64,000 bases of DNA, from the NCBI GenBank assembly GCA_949987705.1, contig OX465282.1, positions 89,144,070-89,208,069 of the forward strand. The letters run 5' to 3'. The DNA comes from Thereva unica (taxonomy: Eukaryota > Arthropoda > Insecta > Diptera > Therevidae). The notes beneath the pieces were generated by a model. The model was not told the DNA's origin. It worked only from the letters and a program-made list of their open reading frames with translations, and did not search any database. A program made the translations under genes and the position numbers. Shown piece after piece: positions 35,201 through 45,611 of this stretch (the first letter of the stretch is position 1; every line of letters starts with the position of its first letter).

Positions 35201-37819
35201 ACAGAACTTAGGGATCAAGGCTCCATTGAAATAAAAGATGACGAGGCCGTGAAATCCTTGGGTATATACTGGACACCAGCAGCAGACAAATTCCACTTTA
35301 GGGTAAAATTGAATGCAACACCAGAAGTACCTACTAAACGGACAATCTTATCAGAAATTGCTAGACTATTTGATCCACTCGGGTGGTTGGCACCTATAAC
35401 AGTGAGAGCCAAAATGTTAATTCAAGAATTATGGGCAAAAGGATACAACTGGGAGCAAACACTGGAAGAAGAGCTAGCTGCTCGATGGATGAACATCAGG
35501 AATGAACTACGAAAACTTGAAGAAATTAACATACCACGTTGGATACAGTATACACCCGCATGCAAAACAGTTGAACTCTACATGGATTCTGCGATGCATC
35601 CGAAAAAGCTTATGGAGCAACCGTATACAGTAAAACTACGTCAGAATCGGAGCAAGTACATATAACACTACTTGTAGCGAAGACTAAGGTAGCACCACTA
35701 AGTAAAATCACGTTACCAAGATTAGAACTTTGCGGAGCAGTCTTATTATCTAAACTACTACGTCGAACAAAACAAGCATTAGATATTAAGAATGTAAAGG
35801 AATACGCCTGGACAGATTCGATGATAACATTAGCATGGATCCATGGAAAATCAGATAAATGGGAAACCTTCATTTCAAACCGAGTGTCAGAAATTCACAA
35901 AAAATCTGGAGTCTACAAGTTGGCGTCACGTGCGTTCCGAAGACAACCCTGCTGATCTAGCGTCGAGAGGAGCCACTCCGCAATACCTAAAGAATGCAGA
36001 GCTTTGGTGGAATGGTCCATCGTGGCTAAAGATGACTGAAGATAAATGGCCAACACAAAAAATTAACACAAATACTACAAGAGGAGTTAAGTTAAATAAG
36101 GTAGTAGCGGTTCATGTAACTCAAAATGATGAAGGCTTCGAGCTACTTAGTCGTTTTTCATCGTTTAAGAAACTTACACGTGTGCTGGCTTACTGCAAAA
36201 GATTCATCGCGAAATGCAGGAAGGAGATAATAAACAGCACAGATTTATCAGTAAAGGAATTAGATAAAGCGCACGAACAACTTCTACAGATGACACAAAA
36301 AACGGAGTTCGCTGCAGAATTAAAACAGCTGGAAGCAAAGAAACCACTTAACACAAAAAGTTCAATTCTTTCCTTAAATCCATTTTTGGACGAAAATGGC
36401 GTACTAAGAGTGGGTGGAAGAATCCAAAATTCTCGTATTCCGTATAATGAAAAACATCCCGTCATAATACCTCACAAACACCACATAGCTAAACTATTGA
36501 TACTTGAAGCTCATGCAGCGACACTACATGGAGGAAATGAAGTCACACGTGCTTTTATTAGAAGAAGATACTTCATAATCAATGGGAAAAGCAAAATACG
36601 ACAAATATTGAACAAATGCATTACTTGCTGCAGGCACAAGAGACAAACAGTGACACAAATTATGGGTGAACTCCCAGCTCCACGAGTAACACCAGCGAAA
36701 CCGTTTTCGCACACCGGACTGGATTATGCAAGGCCTATTCAGATAAGAATGTCCAAAGGAAGAGGAAACAAATCCCACAAGGGCTACATAGCAGTCTTTG
36801 TATGTCTAGCTACAAAGGCCATTCACATCGAAGCGGTAACAGACATGACCTCGGAGGCATTCGTAGCAGCATTTAGAAGATTCACATCAAGAAGGGGCCT
36901 TGTTTCAAACATATACAGTGATAATGGAACAACGTTCGTAGGAGCACAAAAAATACTGGATAAGGATATGCGCCATGCCATCACAAACTTAACCACAGTA
37001 GTGGGAAGCCTGGCGACCGAAGGTGTACAATGGCATTTTATTCCGCCGGCAGCTCCTCACTTCGGAGGAATTTGGGAGGCTGGAGTCAAATCCATCAAAT
37101 CCCACTTGAAAAAGGTAATAGGCTGCACTACGCTAACATTCGAGGAAATGTCGACGCTACTGTGCCCAATCGAAGCCTGTTTAAATTCACGCCCATTATA
37201 CCCACTACCGAGCGACCCTAGTTCGATCCTTACTCTTACACCTGGACATTTCTTGGTTGGGCAAGAATTAGTAGGACTACCAGAACCAACCATAGACAAC
37301 AACATTACCACATTGAGCCGCTGGAAACAAGTACAGAAGATGACGCAAGACTTCTGGAAGGTGTGGCAAAGTGAATATCTATCACGACTCCAACAAAGAA
37401 CAAAATGGAAATCAGGAGCAAGGCTGATCGAAGTTGGGCAAATTGTTCTCGTAAAAGATGAAAACTGCGCTCCAACGAGATGGCCACTAGCCCGAATAAT
37501 CGAGACACATCCAGGCAAAGATGGAGTTGTACGAGTGGTAACTCTACGGGTCAAAGAAAACTCCACAATAAAGCGTCCAGTAACAAAAATATGTGTGTTA
37601 CCTGTTGAAGATGACAACTTGACGAATGCAGAGCATACTACATCAACAGAGCTGAAAACGTGTGCTGTTACACATGTCACTGTAACAAGTAATCATCAAA
37701 CTGGCACAAAGAGTCACCTGCATGCGGACAAGAAGACGGCACATAAATCAGCAACTACCTGGAACATGGCCAAATTGATTTTAACTACACTCGTTATATT
37801 AAGCTCGATCCAACCCTGA
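32209..37819 (+). pseudogene. BEL/Pao gag-pol, broken at several points
   Basis: The first frame (32209-34917) begins MESFSEITEEQKKLG and has gag, zinc knuckles (CRYCNGQHNIYVC near 33520; CNVCKQQHHTLIH near 33680), an aspartic protease core LVDPGSQVTFI (about 33892-33924) and the RT start LRVVFDAST (about 34750). RT is then cut: after VFSAD, about 20-25 residues that normally surround motif A are missing and the frame changes. The next frame holds the YVDD box (35057-35068) and meets TAA at 35132. RNase H spans about 35540-35940 over two frameshifts. The last frame (35843-37819) has the H-H-C-C integrase finger and the catalytic D, D and E contexts GLDYARP, SDNGTTFVGA and GGIWEAG. With the motif A loss the polymerase cannot be active. 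Confidence 0.92.
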
Positions 37820-39600
37820 CATACACACTACACAATAAAATACCCACAACCTGGGCTGTTTATCGAACAAATTGGACACGCCAAACTAAAGAGAGGTACT
37901 ATCAAGGTCGAGGTACTCATCCCAATCAACACAACAGCAGACACTAGTAGAGTAAAAAATATAATAACCAAGATGGAACAGACCTGCAGTGAGGCAAAAC
38001 GGTTTGAAGACAACACGCATTGCCGCACTCTACTTGAACATTTATTAGAACGAAAATCAATAATCTTAAATGAGATTGAAGCAATAAACCAAAGGCGGAA
38101 GCGGAGAAATAAAAGAGGGCTTGTTGGACATCTATTGCAAGCCATCTTTGGAGTAAACGATGAGGTTTACACTGACATTGAACACCTTCAGCATAATCAA
38201 GATATGTTGAGACAAGCGGCCAATCATCAAGCAAATAAATGGTATCTACAATGACAAGGATAAATGACACAGAAGTCCGCATGGGTAGACAATTCGATCT
38301 GGTCACAAACAAACTGAACAGAGTAATCTCCGAGGTAAACAAGATTGAAGGATGGTATGACAAGATTGACAGTAATATGGTCAGCACACAAATACTAGCA
38401 GCGTACCAGATTGCCAAAGATATCTTGGAAGACCTAAAACAGCACTACATAAAAATTCTACAAGCAGGCTATGGTAAAGGAAATATTATGGACTTCATAA
38501 CTCCAAGCAAATTGGCAGAAATAACAGATCAAGCAGCAAGCAAAATGCCATCTAATCTAAGAATCATTCCAGAACCAGGGAATGATATGGAAATATACAT
38601 AGCCGATTCAGATGTTAAGGTTTTTGGATTTCTGCATATAACGGATGCCGATACCTTTAATATGATTAAAGCAACCCCAATTCCTCAGCGCATAAATAAC
38701 AATACATATGTCACGCCACAAATATCAACAGCAATCCTGGCGATAGAGTACAATAATCAAAAATATTTCGAAATCACCGAAGAAGAAATGAGAAATTGCG
38801 TATTTTTAGAAAAATACTCCAAATTGTGCACACCCGCAGTTGTTAGTGACTTAGTGAAAAATCCAAATTGTATCATCGATGAAATATACCAACGACACAA
38901 TAGGCAGGAGTGCCCATTAAAGCAACTGAAAATCCACTCCGTCATATGGAAACATCTTTTTTTGGCGAACACCTGGTTATTTATCGCAGATCCACCAACA
39001 ACGGCCGCAATTAAATGTAACGGACAACGGGAAGATGTTATTCTGCATGGCGTCGGAATTCTGCAGACAACTCAGGACTGTGTGATTGAAACAACGAAGA
39101 ATATACTTTTCTCTGAAGTTCGTAACAAAGTCATTATTCAATCAACATTTCTAAAGCCAATGAATTTCAACATAACTGGGATATTCAACCCTACCGGGCT
39201 AGGTAGCAAACCAGTAATGTTAGACCCGATACTAAAAACATCCGACACATTCAGCAGCATCATCCACGATCCAACTGGCTTACAAGTTCAGTCATCAACA
39301 TGGAAAACTATCGGACACCATACCGCCACAACAGCAGGATCTGTCCTACTCACCATAGCGATCATCGCAGGTATATGGAAATGTCGACCGACCCGTTGGA
39401 GCCTGAAACAACACCATGTAACCACTGGCGATTTACCAGAGAGCATCCACAGCTCATCCGGCATACAACAATCGACAGAACATCTAGGACCTAACCCAGC
39501 CCCGCGAACCACGACCTCGGCTGGGCAAAATGTTTGCACAGCAAACAAAACTATAAGTATGCCACACGCGTCCGAGTCATTCATGTTGCTGACTCAATAA
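37767..39600 (+). pseudogene. Env-like (F-type fusion glycoprotein-like) gene of the BEL/Pao element, broken
   Basis: Overlaps the end of pol. It opens with a hydrophobic leader at 37767, followed at once by TGA at 37817-37819 in the same frame. That frame continues to 38254 and includes a furin-like basic cleavage site RRKRRNKR (38093-38116) followed by a hydrophobic GLVGHLLQAIFG stretch typical of class I fusion segments. A frameshift near 38240 leads to the long frame 38239-39600, with heptad-rich and cysteine-containing ectodomain, and a membrane anchor SVLLTIAIIAGIW (about 39340-39378). The C-terminal tail runs into the 3' LTR. The arrangement resembles the baculovirus-F-like env genes of insect retroelements. 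In this copy it cannot make an intact protein. Confidence 0.8.
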
Positions 39601-39873
39601 TAAAATATAATTACGATCACCGCAACCACGCAACAAGTCAATAACTTATTGATTAATGTTGCTCTAATTAATAATATAAAAAATGATTATGTTGCACAAA
39701 TGTTAACATATAAATTAAGCTCTGGAAAATTAAAAAATTCAGTTGAGAACGAACAGCAACTCAAGTGTTTTCTTTAACCAAAAAAAAAACTGCTACTAAA
39801 TTGATTAGGTTGTGCAGTCCTAATCACCCCGTACATACATACAACAGTCCAGCTCATACCAGTGAGCTATACA
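39531..39873 (+). repeat. BEL/Pao 3' LTR
   Basis: 343 bp, matching 31750-32093 except for one A less near 39680. It is followed by a short tandem duplication of its own end. Confidence 0.93.
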
Positions 39874-39907
39874 AGTGAGTAACTTGACCAGTGAGCTATA
39901 CAGTGAG
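39861..39907 (+). repeat. Short tandem duplication at the BEL 3' edge
   Basis: AGTGAGCTATACA, the last bases of the LTR, is followed by AGTGAGTAACTTGACC. Then AGTGAGCTATACA and GTGAGTAACTTGACC come again. The second LTR-end copy is outside the element. Confidence 0.85.
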
Positions 39908-40045
39908 TAACTTGACCAGTACCATTGCATAAATTGAGGCTACTATTTTTACTTTGGCTGGGACGCTAGAGAGGTGATTTTTATTGGCTGTGATACAGTT
40001 TAAAGCGGCGAGGAAATAATTCCTACATCTTTGGAGATGCTGATG
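39905..40045 (-). pseudogene. RTE family 1 fragment (copy 3, right part)
   Basis: CATTGCATAAATTGAGGCTA, then the run ending CTACATCTTTGGAGATGCT, corresponds to 54060-54210 of the RTE copy at 52.8-55.9 kb. It continues the LINE that is interrupted by the BEL element at 31750. About 20 target bases seem to be missing between the halves. Confidence 0.65.
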
Positions 40046-40261
40046 AATGGTAGTACACTGAGCCTTTATTGATCTGCTAAATACTTGGATCTTGCTCCAA
40101 GGACCTTAAACTGAACTCGAAAGTATAATTTTCTATACCCCCAAGAAAACCATTTGCAAGAGATGGTTCTTGAAGCCACATACCTATGATGCATAGCAGC
40201 AGTCATTAGACCAGTGTTAAGATACGAATATAACGAATACACAGTCAAAAAAGGGCATGTT

Positions 40262-40735
40262 TCGTAGTAACGGAGACTATGCGCTCCACATACGCACTGA
40301 AAGTCGAGTCATATGATAGTCGCACGTTTATGTCGTTGTCGTCTCGTTTTTTAGTTGGTGTGCTAAGAGTCGGGTGGCGTGATAAGTCGTTTGAGTTAAA
40401 GAAATTGTCGTTTCAGTAAAATTACGACTGTCAGCACACGGGTCAGAAAGTGCATGTGCTAAGTTTTTGTGTTTCGTTATTGTGTAATTTGCCAGCATAT
40501 CTCTGACTCCAAAATAACAAATATGTATTTTCTTTCGATTTTTAATACTTTGTCACTAACGCAAACAGCCCGACCAAAAGTGACAACAAAACTACAATAA
40601 AAACGACTGTCGGCACATCAAATAAGCTGTCCTTTATGTCAGCAGATTTTACACGACAAGAATCGACTACCAGCACACCGTTGTATTAGCTTGACTTCTT
40701 ATGACAGCAAATACGACTCTCTGCATAGGGGCCAC
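40262..40735. mobile_element. Motif-dense MITE-like element (GTGTGCTGACAGTCG words)
   Basis: A ~15-base word, TGTGCTGAVAGTCG in one strand or its complement, recurs about six times (near 40300, 40358, 40426, 40602, 40661 and 40708). The outer copies are inverted: ACTATGCGCTCC on the left and CTCTGCATAGGGG on the right. There is no ORF. The exact ends and target duplication are uncertain. Confidence 0.5.
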
Positions 40736-40919
40736 TGTCGACAATATATTTTCTTCGTATAGAGTTCTATTTCGAACAGCAGCTCTGATCGGGAAGGAAG
40801 GAACTGCCACAACCTACCCGTGATAATTTTATTCCACCTACTCCCAACCCAACCAATACTATCGTGACTCTGACATCGGGGCATCGCGAAACAGCTCGCT
40901 GGAGTGTTATGCCTCCTGA

Positions 40920-41152
40920 AACGAGTTGAATCTCAACCAACCGATGACATGCGATTTTTGGTGGAGCGGGGAAGGACTAAGGAAGACTATGACAGTAGGA
41001 ATCAGGAATGTAAAGAGGGAAGAAAAAAGTAGGAAAGTTATGTAGGTGGGAAAGTGTAAAATGCGAAGAACCGTGAGGCTACCGGTATTCGAACCAGGGC
41101 CCTCTGGTATGGTAGCCAGACGCCTTACTGCCTAGGCTACCGAGGCTCCCAT
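40920..41152 (-). mobile_element. tRNA-derived SINE, copy 2
   Basis: The reverse complement reads GCCTCGGTAGCCTAGGCAGT (A-box region), then CTGGTTCGAATACC (B box), the shared body with cacctacataactttcct and ttccccgctccaccaaaaatcgcatg, and ends near gattcaactcgttt. It is the same family as 22534-22765. Beyond the SINE body (40740-40910), the minus strand stays open for about 60 codons. That may be a tail shared with a partner LINE, but this is not shown. Confidence 0.8.
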
Positions 41153-41428
41153 GAGTGTTACACAATACACGCTCATATCAAGGTAGTAGGACATTTCAAT
41201 AAACTGAGCAGCTATTGTAACTATGTATATGTAAAATGTAAGTTCTAAAACGAGTTTTCTAATAAGCAGCGTTTTTTCATAATTCAACAATTTCAGATAC
41301 AGACCTATTTGGATTAAATAACATTTTAAACTAAACACACAGCTACACTTTAAAAATTGTGTGGCATTATGACAAGATTTTTTTTCGTTAAAAATAAAGG
41401 CAGTAATGTTTATGATTATATATATATA

Positions 41429-42399
41429 GTGGAGTCAGATAAGCATCAAATTTTAGTGAAAAAGGAATTGCTTGGAGTGTCAAAATTGTTTTTTGGAACA
41501 TGTTAGTTACATCGAATACTTTACGAAATGGACATTTTCTACCTCTAGCAACCGCCGCTACGTAAGTTAGCGGCCATTATGTCAAAAATTTACCGTTTTG
41601 GTCGTTCTTTCTAAACATAGATGCGTATATCTCGGCATGTGTAGCTCCAAAAAATCGAAAAAAATCGAGGCTGTTCGTTATGATATTGGCTACCAGCGGT
41701 TACAATATGAAATCCTTATCTGCACACATACATAACCTCAAAAAAAAATCAAAAACTGAAGAAACTGCTCTATTTTGGTTTTTGGTGAAAACTTCGAATA
41801 TTTTTAGTGAAATTTGATGAAATTTTCAAAAGTTATACATGTGAACAATAACTGGTTAAAATTTCAAGTCAAAATATCTAACACAAGGCTCAAAAATTGA
41901 CTTCAAATTTGAAAATTGATTGGCCTATCAGTTTTGTGCATCGCTTCGTATGAGGTTCTTACTTTTTTTAAAATGTAGCTTCTTTTATGCACTTTTGATG
42001 GTGAAAAAAAAATTTTTTTTAAACTTGAAGAAAAGTGAAAAAAATCGAATCGGAAATCAACAATTTTTGCATTTTTTCGTCAATTTTTTTAGAAAAAATT
42101 CAGTTTTTGATAAAAGTCAATTTTTCGATCATCATAGTAAAAAAGGAACTAATAATACAATAGAAATTGAACTTTGCTTTCGATTTTTTCGGAGTTACAC
42201 ATGCTGAGATATACGCATCTATGTTTAGAAAGAACGACCAAAACGGTAAGTTTTTGACATAATGGCCGCTAACTTACGTAGCGGCGGTTGCTAGAGGTAG
42301 AAATGTCCATTTCGTATAGTATTCGATGTAACTAACATGTTCCAAAAAACAATTTTGACACTCCAAGCAATTCCTTATGTTTTGCTTATCTGACTCCAC
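41429..42399. mobile_element. TA-flanked MITE with ~220-bp terminal inverted repeats
   Basis: The element runs from GTGGAGTCAGATAAGC to GCTTATCTGACTCCAC... trimmed at CTCCAC, with TA on both sides (41427-41428 and 42400-42401). The inverted arms continue through GGAACATGTTAGTTACATCG, GCCGCTACGTAAGTTAGCGG and TAGATGCGTATATCTC. The central part (41660-42190) is A/T-rich, with no transposase. Its TA duplication and size suggest a Tc1/mariner-type non-autonomous element. A 455-bp piece of the centre is repeated at 44044-44498. Confidence 0.9.
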
Positions 42400-43940
42400 T
42401 AATAGTAGTAAATTTCCTGGTTCAATTTCACTTGACATATTTTTTTTAGAACTGAAATAATTCAAACTCATACAGCTCTTGGAGGGGGGGGTGTCTATCA
42501 ATTTCCCCCTTGAATCCACCACCGCTTTACATCAACTAGATATTTCTTGCCACACAGCAGTAAATTTTTCCGCTATACAAAACAAAGCCTGCTCGGCCCA
42601 ACCTAATAATCTACAGCCCCCAATTCGCAAACATAGTACAGTTTCCAGAGAAAAAATTCACGAAAACTGCAAAAAAAATTGTAGTTTAATGAAATTTGGA
42701 ATGGTGGGAGTTTAGCAATAGGAGAAAAGATGATGAAATTTCAAAACGCCCTAGTGGCTAAACCGTTACGATTACCGCCCCCCTCCCATATGATTTTTGT
42801 TCGTCTATCCAAAGCATATCTACAGCTCGCCAATTTGTTACTTTAGGTGGGACACCCTGCATAAAGAAAACTATATGTAAATACGAAATAACTTTTCATA
42901 ATTTTTTTCTTACCCTCCATTTTCCGACCAAACGTGAGGTTTTCCGAGAAAAGCTTATATAACCTTTTTTGTCGAGAATTTTCATAGCTTTAATTTTGTC
43001 CTCTTATAGTCCATGGAAATGGTACTTTAACATTGCAAAAATGCAGGACAAGGTTTTATATCTGGGATGTGTAGGAGGAGTCAATGTGAGCTTAAGTTTG
43101 AGTTTTCGGGATTCTAACCCTCCCCATTTGGCCGCCATCTTGGAAAACGTGTGCAAATGGTTTTTCCACTATATCTCCGAAACGGTACATCTTACCGAAA
43201 ATTTGCAAGGACACTTTTTGTTTAGTACGGAGAAATGCGTCCATAGCAACGCAGTCTGTACAATTACTTGGATATGCGGATGACGTGAACATCGTGGGAA
43301 GGTCCTTCTTGGCAGCAAAAGAAGTCTATGTCGAATTAAAAGAGGCGGCCAAGGACATAGGGTTGAACATCAATGAAGAAAAAACGAAGGTGATGCAACA
43401 ATCCAGAGCTGGAAGACTTAGAATGGGAAGAAATATAACTATCGACGAACATAATCTAGAAGTAGTCGATAAAACAGTCTACCTTGAGTCTACAATTACA
43501 AAAAGAAACGATGAAAAGGAAGAACTAACTAGACGAATACTACTGGCTAATAGAGCTTTTTATGCCCAAAAACAAATATTGCACTCAAGATTTGTGCACA
43601 GAAAAACGAAACTCTCACTCTACAAAACAGTAATACGACCAGTACTGTGCTATGGCAGCGAGACTTGGACTATGACTCAGGAGATAGAGGAACAAGTCAA
43701 CAGGTTTGAGAGGAAGGTTCTCAGGCCCAACGAGAGAGGATGGGATATGGCGAAGGAGATACAACAACGAGTTGTATGAAATTTTTGACGACCCAGAACT
43801 CTCAACGTTTATAAAAATCAACAGACTAAGACTAGTCGGCCACGTAATCAGGATGAATGATAACCGTATCCCAAAACGGCTTATGGTGGCCGAAATTCCA
43901 GGAAACAAACCAGTAGGTAGACCCAGGAGAAGATGGATGG

Positions 43941-44047
43941 ACTCTGTGACGGCTGACGCAGAGACAATGCTGAACATTCGGAACTGGAGAACTGCTGCAA
44001 GGAACCGTCAGACTTGGAGAAATGCCCTAGAGGAGGCCGAGGCTCGA
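43941..44047 (+). repeat. 107-bp LINE segment, first copy (second at 44498-44604)
   Basis: ACTCTGTGACGGCTGACGCA ... GAGGCCGAGGCTCGA is present twice at a constant 557-base offset, once on either side of the MITE-derived block. Confidence 0.92.
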
Positions 44048-44498
44048 GGCTGTTCGTTATGATATTGGCTACCAGCGGTTACAATATGAAATCCTTATCT
44101 GCACACATACATAACCTCAAAAAAAAATCAAAAACTGAAGAAACTGCTCTATTTTGGTTTTTGGTGAAAACTTCGAATATTTTTAGTGAAATTTGATGAA
44201 ATTTTCAAAAGTTATACATGTGAACAATAACTGGTTAAAATTTCAAGTCAAAATATCTAACACAAGGCTCAAAAATTGACTTCAAATTTGAAAATTGATT
44301 GGCCTATCAGTTTTGTGCATCGCTTCGTATGAGGTTCTTACTTTTTTTAAAATGTAGCTTCTTTTATGCACTTTTGATGGTGAAAAAAAAATTTTTTTTA
44401 AACTTGAAGAAAAGTGAAAAAAATCGAATCGGAAATCAACAATTTTTGCATTTTTTCGTCAATTTTTTTAGAAAAAATTCAGTTTTTGATAAAAGTCA
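44044..44498 (+). repeat. 455-bp direct copy of MITE interior (41665-42119) inside the LINE
   Basis: Offset between the copies is constant (2379 bases) over the whole length, so there are no indels, and the sequences look identical. It starts at TCGAGGCTGTTCG and ends at GATAAAAGTCA. Each end shares 1-4 bases with the LINE (TCGA at the left, A at the right). Confidence 0.93.
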
Positions 44499-45611
44499 CT
44501 CTGTGACGGCTGACGCAGAGACAATGCTGAACATTCGGAACTGGAGAACTGCTGCAAGGAACCGTCAGACTTGGAGAAATGCCCTAGAGGAGGCCGAGGC
44601 TCGATTTGGGCTGTAGCGCCATTGGATGGATGGATGGACTTTTTGTTTAGAATTAAATAATCTACAATTTATTAGTTAGAAATTTTGTTGTAAAATGAAT
44701 AATTAAGAAGTTATAAGCCTTAGAACACAAAAATTAGTCACAATATTTTATTTTAAAGGCTATAACTTTTTTTCCTTCAACTTTAACAAAAAAAATAATA
44801 ACAAGTACATTACATTACTCAAACATCGGCATTTCTCATAACGTATAGTCATTCATTCATTATTATTACTTGCTAGCTGTTATTGCTAATTTCTAGGAGG
44901 TAAAATTGTAATAAAATATTCCGAAAATCTGTCACTTTCATACCTTCGGGGCGCTGTAAAACCCTTCGTAGTGAATGAAATTAAAAAAGTAATGAATGAA
45001 AATTATTCCTAATGAAACCCTCTACAAAAAACGTGTTATTATTTTGTTGAAGGAAAAAAAGTTATAGCTTTTAAAAGAAAATATTGTGACTAATTTTTGT
45101 GTTCTAAGGCTTATAACTTCTTAATTATTCATTTTACGAAAAAAATTTCTAACTAATAAATTGTAGATTATTTAATTCTAAACAAAAAGTGTCCTTGCAA
45201 AATTTTCGGTAAAATGTACCGTTTCGAAGATATAGTGGAAAAACCATTTGCACACGTTTTCCAAGATGGCGGCCAAATGGGGGGGGGGGGTTAGAATCCC
45301 GAAAACTCAAACTTAAGCTCATATTGACCCCCCTACATATCCCAAAAATAAAACCTTGTCCTGCATTTTTGCAATGTTAAAGTACCATTTCCATGGACTA
45401 TTAACATTTTTCCAATTTCACAGTTTTTCCCGAGCTACGGCCGGGAAAGCATCGGAAAATCCTTTCACTCGGATTTTCTCGTCATTTTCACAAAGTACAG
45501 CTTGGAACTCAACGGTTACCTTTTCTCCTATTGCTAAACTCCCACCATTCCAAATTCCATTAACTTATAATTTGTTTTTTTCAAAAGAAATCTCAAGGAG
45601 CTGTACTAACA

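Larger units (their letters stand above)
31750..39873 (+). mobile_element. BEL/Pao LTR retrotransposon with env-like gene (8.1 kb)
   Basis: Complete in outline: 5' LTR, primer binding site, gag, protease, RT, RNase H, integrase, envelope-like gene and 3' LTR. The LTRs (344 and 343 bp) start TGTTTGCACAG and end CTATACA, and by eye they differ by one A in an A-run. The coding part has an RT deletion and frameshift (about 34890-34915), an in-frame stop (35132), two RNase H frameshifts, and breaks in the env-like gene. No target duplication is visible. The element lies in an old RTE LINE, whose halves flank it. Confidence 0.95.
43226..44638 (+). pseudogene. RTE family 2 insertion, 5'-truncated, with perfect 12-bp TSD
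   Basis: Flanked by CTTTTTGTTTAG on both sides (43214-43225 and 44639-44650), and ends with GCCATT then a TGGA repeat tail, as RTE LINEs do. The coding remnant starts at RT motif C (LGYADDVNIVGRS, about 43268) and reads LKEAAKDIGLNINEEKTKVM, RPVLCYGSETWTM and, after a frameshift near 43740, RLRLVGHVIRMNDNRIPKR and ending NALEEAEAR. Near the end the sequence has an extra 557 bases: a 455-bp copy of the neighbouring MITE interior bracketed by two 107-bp copies of the LINE. Confidence 0.93.
42467..45610. mobile_element. Foldback-type element split by an RTE insertion
   Basis: Left-arm bases (about 42640-43225, then 44651-44790) are mirrored by 45040-45590. Shared inverted words include GGAATGGTGGGAGTTTAGCA, CCATGGAAATGGTACTTTAA, GTGTGCAAATGGTTTTTCCA, GGACACTTTTTGTTTAG and ACACAAAAATTAGTCACAAT. 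Scattered matches (TACAGCTC) extend the arms to about 42467 and 45610. Without the 1.4 kb RTE insert at 43226-44638 it is a hairpin with a loop around 44790-45040. The left arm has extra sequence (about 42486-42640, 42740-42960). No coding capacity. Confidence 0.82.

Noticed and set aside
41920..42207. 95-codon frame MAYQFCASLRMRFLLF..., also at 44299-44616
   Set aside because: It looks conserved because the DNA is duplicated. It is AT-rich and lysine/phenylalanine-heavy, and it sits in a MITE interior.
42274..42522. Minus-strand 82-codon frame
   Set aside because: It lies across the terminal inverted repeat of the MITE at 41429-42399 and the start of the foldback element, with no domain.
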